Origin: an uncultured Mycoplasmatota bacterium
GTDB lineage: Bacteria > Bacillota_I > Bacilli_A > RF39 > UBA660
DNA length: 34,916 nt
Direction of reading: 5' to 3'
Assembly: GCA_946630615.1 (NCBI GenBank)
Contig: CAMOYX010000004.1
Coordinates: forward strand, 1-34,916
The notes beneath the pieces are model-generated. The model worked only from the letters and a program-made list of their open reading frames with translations. It ran no database searches and was not told the origin of the DNA. A program made the translations under genes and the position numbers. This document shows, piece after piece, positions 25,485 to 34,410 of the stretch (the stretch's first letter is position 1; every line of letters begins with the position of its first letter).

Positions 25485-26078
25485 ATGAAAAAGAATAGAA
25501 ATATATTTATAATTACAATTTTATTAGTATTTGCAATTCTAATATACACTGCCTCTTCTACTATGGCTAAGTATAGAGAATCTCTAAAAGGTAATATAAC
25601 TGGAAACATTGCAAGGTGGCAAATAAATGTAAATGATGAGAATATAAATGGTAAAAACACTCTAACAAATGAGATAGACCCAGTATTTGAATCATCTGCA
25701 TATGTTAGTGATGGTGTAATAGCACCAGGATCAAAAGGCTACTTTGATATAGAAATAGATGCAACAAACACTGATGTTGATTTTAACTATAACATTAGTA
25801 TTGCAGTATCAGAAGATTCTAAAGTACAAGACTTAATAGTGTACGCATATAAGATAAATGATGAAGAAATAGTTACTTTTGAAGAAGCTGGGAATATAGA
25901 AGGAACAATAGAACATAATACTGCATCAACTACTATAAGAGTATTCTTTAAATGGAATGATGATGTTGATACAGAAACTATGGACAACGAAGATGATACT
26001 GAAGCAGGTACAATAGTTAATGGTAAAGCAAAATTTGTAGCAACAATTAACTTCACACAAGTAAGAAATAGCAATTAA
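25485..26078 (+). CDS. TasA/camelysin-like exported protein, divergently transcribed
   Basis: 197 aa; signal IFIITILLVFAILIYTASSTMAKYRESLKGNITGNIARWQINVND; VIAPGSKGYFDIEIDATNTDVDFNYNISI typical of the TasA-like beta fold. Confidence 0.75.
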   Translation: MKKNRNIFIITILLVFAILIYTASSTMAKYRESLKGNITGNIARWQINVNDENINGKNTLTNEIDPVFESSAYVSDGVIAPGSKGYFDIEIDATNTDVDFNYNISIAVSEDSKVQDLIVYAYKINDEEIVTFEEAGNIEGTIEHNTASTTIRVFFKWNDDVDTETMDNEDDTEAGTIVNGKAKFVATINFTQVRNSN

Positions 26079-26081
26079 TAA

Positions 26082-26107
26082 AACCCTAAGCAATTAAGCT
26101 TAGGGTT
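26082..26107. terminator. Bidirectional terminator between convergent 197-aa and 772-aa genes
   Basis: AACCCTAAGC-AATTAA-GCTTAGGGTT perfect 10-bp stem; contains the 772-aa gene stop codon. Confidence 0.8.
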
Positions 26108-28418
26108 CTTTATTTATACATGTAACACTAATACTTCCGTAATTATTATTTATATAACTAAATAAGTAACTATTATCATCACACTTAAATGATATATTTC
26201 TAAGACGAGAAGCTCCATAAAATATATCCCTAACATATTGAATACTTGAAATATTAGAAGTATTAAAAGAAGCTAAATCAATTTCATATAATGAATAACA
26301 AGACTTAAACATGCTAGCAATATATTCAGCACTAGAAGTATCAAAATTTGAAATATTTAAACTAGTTAAAGAACCACAAGAGTCAAACATACGTGTAAAA
26401 TGTGTAACTTTACTAGTATCAAAATTTGATAAATCTAAAGTAGTTAATTTACTACAACCATTAAACATTAAGGCCATATTAGTAACTTTACTTGTATCAA
26501 AATTTGACAAATCAAGACTATTTAAAGAATTACATCCAGAAAACAAACCACCCATAGAAATTACACTATTAGTATCAAAGTGGGACAAATCAAGATTTGT
26601 TATCAAGGATAACCCTGCAAACATATACGATATGTCTTCAACATTTGAAGTATTAAAATTTGATACATCTAAAGATTTCAAAGAAGAAGATCGTTCAAAC
26701 ATCCATCTCATATTTGTAACACTTGAGGTATCGAAACTTGATAAATTTAAACTAATAAGATTATCACAATAGCTAAACATACTAGACATATTAGTAACTT
26801 TTGAAGTATCAAAATTTGATAAATCTAAACTAATAAGACTATCACAAGAACTAAACATAGTAGCCATATTAGTAACACCTGAGGTAATAAAGTTAGATAA
26901 ATTTATTGTCTTTAAATTTTTGCAATTATAAAACATAGCACCCATATCTAATACATTAGCTGTATCAAAATTTGATAAATCCAAAGAAGAAAAGCTACTA
27001 TTAGAAAACATAGCACTCATATTTGTAACTTTACTTGTATCAAAATGTGATAAATCTAAATTATTAATAGACGAATAAGCAAACATTGCATCCATATTAG
27101 TAACATTACTTGTATTAAAATTTGAAAAATCTAATTCAATATTTTTTAAATAATAAAACATTTGAGACATATCTCTAACATTAGATGTATCTAAATCATT
27201 AAGATTTAAATAAACTAAATTTTTTAGATTACTAAACATATTTGACATATCAGTCATCTTGCTTGTATCAATTCTTGATATATCAATTGTTTCTAAATTT
27301 TCAAAAAAATTATTCCCATAAGTAGAATTTTCAAACTTATCTTGCTGCATAAAAATCTTTTCTGCAGTAGACCAGTAGTACAAAGTATTGCCATCAACCC
27401 AAGCATAAGTAGGAACACCACTTTCAGAAATTAAGTATGCATTATTTATAATTTCATCATTTACTAAAGCATTATATGGTCGTACAGATGTAATAAAAGG
27501 GCTTGCTACAAGTTCTCCATATTCATTAGTTTCATAATTATCAACATAATTATAAAAAGCATAAGGTTCTAAAAAAGATGAACCACTTATATTTAAGTAC
27601 TTTGCAATTAAAGTATGATTATTATCTTTTAATAAATGAGTATTATTAGAAACATAACCATCTTCATTTCCATCTAAATACCAACCTAAAAATAAGCTTT
27701 GATCCTTAGTTGGTTGAGGTAAATTACCATAAGTATCTCCTTCAACTAAATATAAATAATTACTATCTATATATCCTCCATCAGGATCTAAAGTAACTTT
27801 AACTTGTTTAGCTGGAACACTAACCACAGTTACTTTAGAATACCATTCTTTATCCTCGCCTTCGTTATCTTCTAAATCATATCTTATATTGGCATATAGA
27901 TCATATACATGAGTTTCATTAGATTTAATTGAATAACTATAAATCTTATGTGCTTTAATTGCATTATTAAGAGTTGGAGTAACTTCTTCAAGTTCAGATA
28001 AAATCATTTCATTATCAAAAAAGCTTTCTAATTGATTGTTTTCATAATATTCATCATATTCATCTGCTATTGTAGGTTTTAAATCAAATAAATTATCTCC
28101 ATACATATATAAATAAATATATGAACTATCAAGTGTGCTTCCTTCTAGTGTTTCCATATTAACTTGATAATTAATAACAGTATTACAAGTATTAGTTATA
28201 CTAAAAACATATCTTCCATCATTATAACCAGGGCCTATTCTTCTAAGATCAACTGAATCAGATAATTCTTTATATTCAATATTTAAACACCCAGATCTAA
28301 CTATATTACTATTACTTACATGTGTACTAGCCCAATAAGCATAAGTAACACTAATACTAGTAACAATAGCTATTACTCCAATTATTAAAGATAAAATAAT
28401 CACTTTCTTCCTATTCAT
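26100..28418 (-). CDS. BspA-type (DUF285) leucine-rich-repeat surface protein with SipW-type signal segment, SGC...NTC module and one InlB B-type repeat
   Basis: 772 aa; ISVTYAYWASTHVSNSN; VKVTLDPDGGYIDS...LFLGWYLDGNEDG; about 14 units LDLSNFDTSKVTNMSSMFSYCDNL. Confidence 0.92.
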   Translation of the reverse strand: MNRKKVIILSLIIGVIAIVTSISVTYAYWASTHVSNSNIVRSGCLNIEYKELSDSVDLRRIGPGYNDGRYVFSITNTCNTVINYQVNMETLEGSTLDSSYIYLYMYGDNLFDLKPTIADEYDEYYENNQLESFFDNEMILSELEEVTPTLNNAIKAHKIYSYSIKSNETHVYDLYANIRYDLEDNEGEDKEWYSKVTVVSVPAKQVKVTLDPDGGYIDSNYLYLVEGDTYGNLPQPTKDQSLFLGWYLDGNEDGYVSNNTHLLKDNNHTLIAKYLNISGSSFLEPYAFYNYVDNYETNEYGELVASPFITSVRPYNALVNDEIINNAYLISESGVPTYAWVDGNTLYYWSTAEKIFMQQDKFENSTYGNNFFENLETIDISRIDTSKMTDMSNMFSNLKNLVYLNLNDLDTSNVRDMSQMFYYLKNIELDFSNFNTSNVTNMDAMFAYSSINNLDLSHFDTSKVTNMSAMFSNSSFSSLDLSNFDTANVLDMGAMFYNCKNLKTINLSNFITSGVTNMATMFSSCDSLISLDLSNFDTSKVTNMSSMFSYCDNLISLNLSSFDTSSVTNMRWMFERSSSLKSLDVSNFNTSNVEDISYMFAGLSLITNLDLSHFDTNSVISMGGLFSGCNSLNSLDLSNFDTSKVTNMALMFNGCSKLTTLDLSNFDTSKVTHFTRMFDSCGSLTSLNISNFDTSSAEYIASMFKSCYSLYEIDLASFNTSNISSIQYVRDIFYGASRLRNISFKCDDNSYLFSYINNNYGSISVTCINKEP
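26200..27310 (-). repeat. About 14 tandem ~24-aa (72-bp) BspA/DUF285 repeats
   Basis: Recurrent SNFDTSKVTNMxxMFxxCxxLxxLDL. Confidence 0.9.
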
Positions 28419-28441
28419 ATAACCACTACCCTATTATCCAA

Positions 28442-28450
28442 ATTATAACA
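28442..28450 (-). promoter_or_regulatory. Extended -10 promoter (TGTTATAAT) of the 772-aa gene
   Basis: Minus strand tttGTTATAATttggataatagggtagtggttatATG with TG at -14; nearly identical upstream of the 609-aa paralog. Confidence 0.6.
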
Positions 28451-28469
28451 AATATTAAAGTACTAAAAA

Positions 28470-28494
28470 AGAACTTATATAAAATATAAGTTCC
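28470..28494 (-). terminator. Intrinsic terminator downstream of the 609-aa gene
   Basis: GAACTTATATAAAATATAAGTTC hairpin with minus-strand T-tract. Confidence 0.7.
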
Positions 28495-28509
28495 TTTAGA
28501 ATTCTTGTA

Positions 28510-30339
28510 TTAAAGACATGTAATACTAATACTATTATAATTTGAATTAATATAATTAATTAAAACACTACAATTATCACAATTAATAGTTATGTTAGTT
28601 AAATCCCAACAATCGCCAAATATATATTTAATATTTTCAGTATTTATTATTGAAGATGTATCAAAATTTGTTAAATCTAACGTTTGAAGATTTTCACATT
28701 CATAAAACATACTGATCATGCTTGTAACATTATGAGTATTAAAATTTGAAATATTTAATGATTTCAAAGATGAGCAACCTGCAAACATCTTATCCATAAC
28801 TGTCACATTAGAAGTATTAAAACTAGTTAAATCTAATGTTTGAAGACCCTCACATCCCCAAAACATACCATACATTTCAGTTACACTACTTGTATTCCAA
28901 CCTGTAAGATTCAAAGAAGATAAACCAGTACAACTTTCAAACATTTCACTCATTGATGTAACTTTACTAGTATTAAAATTAGATAAATCTAAACTAGTTA
29001 ACGAATAACATTGCCAAAACATATTATACATACTAGTAACATTGCTTGTATTAAAACCTGATATGTTTAAATCACTTAAATTATAGCAATTACTAAACAT
29101 AAAATTCATACTAGTAACATTACTTGTATCAAAATTAGATAAATCTAAACTAATCAAATTTGATAACGATTGAAACATTCCTGACATATCTGTTACTCTA
29201 CTTGTATCAATTCTACTAAAATCCATTGTTTCAAAAACAAAATAACTTGACGCTCCTGATTCAGGGCCATTAAACATATCTCTTTGCATATAAATCTTTT
29301 CAGCACTAGACCAATAGTATAAAGTTTCATCTTCAACCCAAGCGTATGCATCTACACCACTCTCAGAGATATTAACTGCATTATTAATAATATCCTCAGA
29401 AACATAACCACTATAAGGAGCAAAGTATTTAATATAATCTCCACTATTATTAGAGAAATTATGAAAAGCATAAGGTTTTAATATAGAAGTTCCTGATAAT
29501 GGCATATATTTTGCTTTTAATTTATGATCAGAATTGTTAATTAATAATGAATTATTTGTAACGCTTATAGTTTCATCATCATATGAATACCAACCAACAA
29601 ATAATGCATCTTCTTTCTCAGGAACAGGTAAATTACCATAAGTATCTCCCTCAGTAAAATATAAGATTCTATTATCTAATTCTCCACCATTAGGATCTAA
29701 AGTGACTTTAACTTGTTTAGCTGGAACACTTGTCACAGTAACCTTAGAATACCACTCTCTTTCCTCTTCTTGATTATCTTCTATACTTCCATCAACCCAA
29801 GAAAAAATTTCATATAAATGAGTATCATTAGCTTTAATTAATTTTCTATTAATTAAATAAGAACTAATAGCATTAGATAATGTTGGAGACATTTCTTCCA
29901 AATCAGATAATAAATAATCATTATCTATAAATAAATCATTATCTGCATCATTTTCATTATAAATGTAATTATCCCAATCATCTTTATCGTTGATTCTATA
30001 ATCATGAGTATTATAACCAACAACAGCTAATTTTATACTAGATAAATCAATAGTAGTACCTTCTAATGACTCTAAATTAACCTGATAATTAACATCGTTA
30101 CTACAAGTATTAGTAATACTAAAAATATACTTATTACTAGCATCAAAACCTGGTCCAACTCTTCTAGCATTTATTGCATCTGTAATATCCTTATACTCTA
30201 TATTAAGACATCCAGATCTAACTACATTACTATTACTTACATGAGTACTAGCCCAATAAGCATAAGTAACACTAATACCAGTAACAATAACTATTACTCC
30301 AATTATTAAAGATAAAATAATTACTTTCTTACTCTTCAT
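28510..30339 (-). CDS. BspA-type (DUF285) leucine-rich-repeat surface protein, paralog of the 772-aa protein
   Basis: 609 aa; near-identical N-terminus KKVIILSLIIGVIVIVTGISVTYAYWASTHVSNSNVVRSGCLNIEYK; about 8 DUF285 repeats; B-type repeat ALFVGWYSYDD. Confidence 0.92.
   Translation of the reverse strand: MKSKKVIILSLIIGVIVIVTGISVTYAYWASTHVSNSNVVRSGCLNIEYKDITDAINARRVGPGFDASNKYIFSITNTCSNDVNYQVNLESLEGTTIDLSSIKLAVVGYNTHDYRINDKDDWDNYIYNENDADNDLFIDNDYLLSDLEEMSPTLSNAISSYLINRKLIKANDTHLYEIFSWVDGSIEDNQEEEREWYSKVTVTSVPAKQVKVTLDPNGGELDNRILYFTEGDTYGNLPVPEKEDALFVGWYSYDDETISVTNNSLLINNSDHKLKAKYMPLSGTSILKPYAFHNFSNNSGDYIKYFAPYSGYVSEDIINNAVNISESGVDAYAWVEDETLYYWSSAEKIYMQRDMFNGPESGASSYFVFETMDFSRIDTSRVTDMSGMFQSLSNLISLDLSNFDTSNVTSMNFMFSNCYNLSDLNISGFNTSNVTSMYNMFWQCYSLTSLDLSNFNTSKVTSMSEMFESCTGLSSLNLTGWNTSSVTEMYGMFWGCEGLQTLDLTSFNTSNVTVMDKMFAGCSSLKSLNISNFNTHNVTSMISMFYECENLQTLDLTNFDTSSIINTENIKYIFGDCWDLTNITINCDNCSVLINYINSNYNSISITCL
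28640..29235 (-). repeat. About 8 tandem BspA/DUF285 repeats
   Basis: LDLSNFNTSKVTSMSEMFESCTGLSSLNLTGWNTSSVTEMYGMFWGCEGL and similar. Confidence 0.9.
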
Positions 30340-30362
30340 ATAACCACTACCTTATTATCTAA

Positions 30363-30371
30363 ATTATAACA
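30363..30371 (-). promoter_or_regulatory. Extended -10 promoter (TGTTATAAT) of the 609-aa gene
   Basis: Minus strand tttGTTATAATttagataataaggtagtggttatATG. Confidence 0.6.
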
Positions 30372-30387
30372 AATAATAAAGTACTAG

Positions 30388-30417
30388 AAAAGCAATAACT
30401 TACTAGTTATTGCTTTT
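30388..30417 (-). terminator. Intrinsic terminator at the end of the right-hand operon
   Basis: AAAGCAATAACTTACTAGTTATTGCTTT hairpin overlapping the 252-aa gene stop. Confidence 0.7.
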
Positions 30418-31165
30418 GAGTTACTTCTAATTGTAATCTTATTCTTAAACAAGATTCACCGCCACTTTGAACTGCACTACACTTATTACCATAATATGAG
30501 TCAGCATCATCACTTTCTACATAAAGTCCAGTACTAACTAAACTATTAAAGTTTAATGCACTAACTACAACTGGACTATATATATCTCCACTCTTTCTAT
30601 AGTATTCATAACCTAGTTGAGAATCATATATAAAGTCATTATTTAGTTTAAAGAATGGTTCACTTGATTCATAAGGCCAGTTAACTTGTATAGATACAAC
30701 TAAAGTATTACCTGGATTAATTACAGCTGTTGTAGGTGTAAATAATACATGAAATGGATAACCATACTTTAATTTATTTAAAGAGTCAGCTTCAGATATA
30801 TCAGTAGGCACTGTATAAGTACTATTTAATATACTATACTCTTTCATTATTACATTATAATCAGCAGCTATCTCACCCGAGTTAGATATAACAATTCTTT
30901 TTTCATATGGATCCATTCCTGGTTTCATATCGATATCTAATACTAACTCTCTAATCTCTTCATTATCCTTAGTAAAGTTGATATCCCAACTCATAACTGA
31001 TGCTTGAATTGATGTACTAGTCTTAGTAAAGAATACAAACCAAGCATAAGTATTAGCAAGAGCCACTATTCCAAATACTGCTAAAGTTCTAACAAGTATT
31101 GCAAATCTTCTTCTACTTTTCTTACTACGAAAATCTATCTTAAGATTCTTTTTCATCACCATCAT
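30407..31165 (-). CDS. TasA-like exported protein with SipW-type signal segment (true start probably 31156)
   Basis: 252 aa; LAVFGIVALANTYAWFVFFTKTSTSIQASVMSWDINFT; MKPGMDPYEKRIVISNSGEIAADYNVIM; overlaps the signal peptidase gene 3' end. Confidence 0.82.
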   Translation of the reverse strand: MMVMKKNLKIDFRSKKSRRRFAILVRTLAVFGIVALANTYAWFVFFTKTSTSIQASVMSWDINFTKDNEEIRELVLDIDMKPGMDPYEKRIVISNSGEIAADYNVIMKEYSILNSTYTVPTDISEADSLNKLKYGYPFHVLFTPTTAVINPGNTLVVSIQVNWPYESSEPFFKLNNDFIYDSQLGYEYYRKSGDIYSPVVVSALNFNSLVSTGLYVESDDADSYYGNKCSAVQSGGESCLRIRLQLEVTQKQ

Positions 31166-31700
31166 CCTTATTAAATATAAAGTCTAAAATATCTAAAGTA
31201 ATTAAAATAACAATTGGTACAAATAAACAGAAAAAGAACACATATTGATTTTGTAATACCTTAATATGTACAGTTAAAAACCATAATTTTGATACTACTT
31301 TACCTTGTACTTGAGAGTATTCAATCACTGGATCAGGAACTTCATTTGCAACTCCTTGTGTTTGAATTAATGTCTTTCCATCTTCTTCTTTAATCTCAAT
31401 AATACGGTGAGTAACTATCATTCCTGCTAGTTCTGCTTTACTACCTTTATAAGTAATGTCATCTCCTACTTTTAACTCACTTTTATCTACTTCTTTAATT
31501 AATATAATGTCTCCGACATTATAAACTGGTTCCATAGATCCAGTAGCTACTTGATATATTCTAAATCCAAGTACATTTCCATTTGAAGAAAACTTTTGAA
31601 ATAATGTAAATGATGCATATAGAATAATAAAACCATAAAATATAAATCTAAATAATCCTATAAATATTTTAAATGGTAAGCTGTTTAATATCTTCTTCAT
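31140..31700 (-). CDS. SipW/ER-type signal peptidase I
   Basis: 186 aa; YQVATGSMEPVYNVGDIILI, GMIVTHRIIEI (Ser-His), TQGVANEVPDPVIEYSQVQGKV; TMs at both ends. Confidence 0.93.
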   Translation of the reverse strand: MKKILNSLPFKIFIGLFRFIFYGFIILYASFTLFQKFSSNGNVLGFRIYQVATGSMEPVYNVGDIILIKEVDKSELKVGDDITYKGSKAELAGMIVTHRIIEIKEEDGKTLIQTQGVANEVPDPVIEYSQVQGKVVSKLWFLTVHIKVLQNQYVFFFCLFVPIVILITLDILDFIFNKDDGDEKES

Positions 31701-31715
31701 AATTTCCTCTTTCTA

Positions 31716-32828
31716 CTAATTTAAAGTATCTAATAAATTTAGAATTCTATTATGATTACTTAACATAGCATCTTGATAAATAAAGCATATCTTTTCTCTT
31801 CTTTCATTTACTTCACTTATTTTACTATCTAATCTATTAGTAAATATATCTAAGATATACTTTCTATCTAAATCTTCATCAAATTCTAATATATTTTGTA
31901 ATATTTCATTAAAGCTTTGAATAATTAAATCTCTTCTAGTCATATGTTTATTAGTAATTAAAGATTCACTTGTTTTATAAGCTAATGAGAATATTTCTTC
32001 ATATTTTTCTTTTAATAAGCCTTGATCTAAGTAACTTTCTTTTTCCTTAACTTGATTAGACGCTAAACCATCAAATGATTGAATATAGTTCCATAGAATA
32101 GTTGCTTGTTGGAAGTTAGGGTTCTTAGCAATTAGGTTTGTTTTTCTAATTGGACTACGTACTGGAGCTACATGTAATTTATTAAGTGTTTTATATAGTT
32201 CAGTTGCTGCTATACCATCTACATGTAGTTTTAAAGTAGCAAGTCTTTCAGGTAAAGGAATATTAGATCCTTTACCTTTATTAGGTATCTTCTTTTCTTC
32301 ATTTGAAATAAACTCTACATTAATATCTAGATTTCTATCACCTATTTTAGAATTACCATGATACTTAAATGACTTATGATCTTTAGAATAAGAATTTCCT
32401 ATTCCTTCTTTAACTCTTTGAGCATAGAAGCTCATCATATTTTGACATAAAGTATAAATAAATCTATTTTCATAAGTATCTAAACTTTCATTACGATTAA
32501 TATTTAATATCTTAGAAGGCTTAACATCTCCATTATCCTCTATCTTTTGAATAAAGTTTGTATGTTGAGTTAAGTGTATAACAGATTCACTTGTTACTTT
32601 TCTTGCAAGCTCTATTTTAACTACTTCACCTTCATTTACAATAAATCTCTTTGGATTCATTAAGATATTTTCTATATAAGGCATAGCAGTTTCAAACATA
32701 TCTAACCATGTTAAATCTACTTCTCTAGATTCAAAATTAGTATCTACTTGTAAGGCATCATTAATATTATTCATTAATTCAACGCTTTGAAAGTCTTTTA
32801 CTTCATTTTCTACTACATTCTCATTCAT
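31716..32828 (-). CDS. DUF2357-like (McrC-partner-type) protein without an obvious nuclease motif
   Basis: 370 aa; SLDTYENRFIYTLCQNMMSFYAQRV; position immediately after the McrB-like ATPase. Confidence 0.6.
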   Translation of the reverse strand: MNENVVENEVKDFQSVELMNNINDALQVDTNFESREVDLTWLDMFETAMPYIENILMNPKRFIVNEGEVVKIELARKVTSESVIHLTQHTNFIQKIEDNGDVKPSKILNINRNESLDTYENRFIYTLCQNMMSFYAQRVKEGIGNSYSKDHKSFKYHGNSKIGDRNLDINVEFISNEEKKIPNKGKGSNIPLPERLATLKLHVDGIAATELYKTLNKLHVAPVRSPIRKTNLIAKNPNFQQATILWNYIQSFDGLASNQVKEKESYLDQGLLKEKYEEIFSLAYKTSESLITNKHMTRRDLIIQSFNEILQNILEFDEDLDRKYILDIFTNRLDSKISEVNERREKICFIYQDAMLSNHNRILNLLDTLN

Positions 32829-32829
32829 A

Positions 32830-34407
32830 CTAAATCATCTTCTTAAGTCTTAGTAGGTATTCTTTACATACCCCAAAGTGTTCTTTACCAAATTGTTGGT
32901 CTAAATACTTAACATATCCATCAATTTCATCACGAATATAAGCTAAGTTTAATTGTTCAAACTTACGTAAAATCTTCTTAGCTATAAAGTAATCTACACC
33001 ATCTACTTCAGCACCACCACAAGCTACATAGTTAGCTACAAAAATATGCATTTGTTTAACAATACGATTACCAAACGCAATACGGAAATGTTTAATAACA
33101 TAATTATCCATATCATTTATCTTGTCTATCATTTCTTTACTAATTGGGTGATCAATAGTTGCTTGTTTAAATAGACTTTCTAAATAACTATCATTAAGTC
33201 TCATTGGAGGCATATCAACTGGTTCAAATGCTGGGAACTTTTCATTGATATCTATTGGCATAGCACGGTCGTATACCTTATCTGTAACAGCAAATGTTGA
33301 ATCATCGTTATTGATTGTACCGATATACCACATATTACCTGGTATTTGTAATTTACCAGCTTTTAATTTAATTGGATCATCTGCCCATACTGAAGTAACT
33401 AATTCTACTACCCATTCATCACGACTTGGCATTTCTAGAATAGATAGCATTTCTGCGAAGTAGTACTCAACACGAGCGATATTCATCTCATCTAATACAG
33501 TTACATAAACATCATCAGTATATCCAGCTTCATATAAAGCCTTTAATACTTCTGTTTCATTAAACTTCTTAGTAAACTCGTTGAAATATCCAAATAACTC
33601 TGTTCTATCTCTCCAAGATGGTTGAACCGATGCGATAATAGCATCATGCATTATAAACTTACCCCATGCATAAGCAAGTGAAGTTTTACCTGTACCAGAG
33701 ATACCTTGTAAAATTACAAGTTTAGTACTTGCTAAGGCTGAAATAAATAATCTTATCATTTCAGTTGAATAGAAAAGTCTTAAATGATATCCAGAGTATT
33801 GTCTAAAATGTTCTACTAATTCTTCTAAAGAATAAGTACCATTGTAGTTTTCAATCTTGTAGTTACGATATTGATAATCTACTAAGCATAACTTAGCAAA
33901 TCTTCTATCTTGAATCTCTTTAAGAGCTTCATTATCGCTACTAGCTTCTTCAGTTGTAGATTCTTCATCTGTAGTATCACTAGCTGTATTAGTAATAGTA
34001 TCTACATTAGGACTCTCAGTAGGCTTTAATCCTAACTGAGAAACCTTCATAGCTAGTAAGTCAGCTTTCTCTGCTTCCATTGTAGCTACTTTCTCATTTA
34101 AACTACCTATCTCATTTAGTAATTCTTCCTGATCTACTATAGATTTTCTAATTCTTAATATTCTTCTAATTATAAAATAAATAATAAATGCTAAGGCACC
34201 AAGAACAATTGCCATTAAAGCAACTGCTGCAACAACAAGCACCCATTCAGGTCCTTCAAAGTCAGATGCATAATTCTTAACTGTAAACATATATTGATTA
34301 TAGTTAAACATTTGAATTATACCATTGCCTATTCCTTTTAAGATAATGAATAACCCATCAAAGAAAACAGACATAAATTCAAACAAAAATCTTAAAAACG
34401 TATCCAT
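32830..34407 (-). CDS. Membrane-anchored McrB-like AAA+ ATPase (dynein-related AAA_5 type)
   Basis: 525 aa; TM WVLVVAAVALMAIVLGALAFIIYFII + coiled coil; Walker A LQGISGTGKTSLA (33682-33705); Walker B VYVTVLDEMNIARVEYYFAEML; sensor region WYIGTINNDDSTFAVTDKVYDRA. Confidence 0.9.
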   Translation of the reverse strand: MDTFLRFLFEFMSVFFDGLFIILKGIGNGIIQMFNYNQYMFTVKNYASDFEGPEWVLVVAAVALMAIVLGALAFIIYFIIRRILRIRKSIVDQEELLNEIGSLNEKVATMEAEKADLLAMKVSQLGLKPTESPNVDTITNTASDTTDEESTTEEASSDNEALKEIQDRRFAKLCLVDYQYRNYKIENYNGTYSLEELVEHFRQYSGYHLRLFYSTEMIRLFISALASTKLVILQGISGTGKTSLAYAWGKFIMHDAIIASVQPSWRDRTELFGYFNEFTKKFNETEVLKALYEAGYTDDVYVTVLDEMNIARVEYYFAEMLSILEMPSRDEWVVELVTSVWADDPIKLKAGKLQIPGNMWYIGTINNDDSTFAVTDKVYDRAMPIDINEKFPAFEPVDMPPMRLNDSYLESLFKQATIDHPISKEMIDKINDMDNYVIKHFRIAFGNRIVKQMHIFVANYVACGGAEVDGVDYFIAKKILRKFEQLNLAYIRDEIDGYVKYLDQQFGKEHFGVCKEYLLRLKKMI

Positions 34408-34410
34408 TAT

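Noticed and set aside
26311-26772. Plus-strand 153-aa ORF over the BspA repeats
   Set aside because: Antisense shadow of the repetitive LRR coding sequence; no SD or promoter, repetitive LLVSKFDKS translation mirrors the repeat.
26200-29235. Regular ~72-bp periodicity resembling a CRISPR-like or satellite array
   Set aside because: Period matches 24-aa DUF285 coding repeats with continuous reading frame; units are degenerate, with no direct-repeat/spacer structure.
31716-34407. Classical McrBC type IV restriction system
   Set aside because: ATPase has a TM/coiled coil instead of a DNA-recognition domain, no nuclease motif seen in the partner, and the operon continues into signal peptidase and TasA-like genes; a diverged defence role is not excluded.
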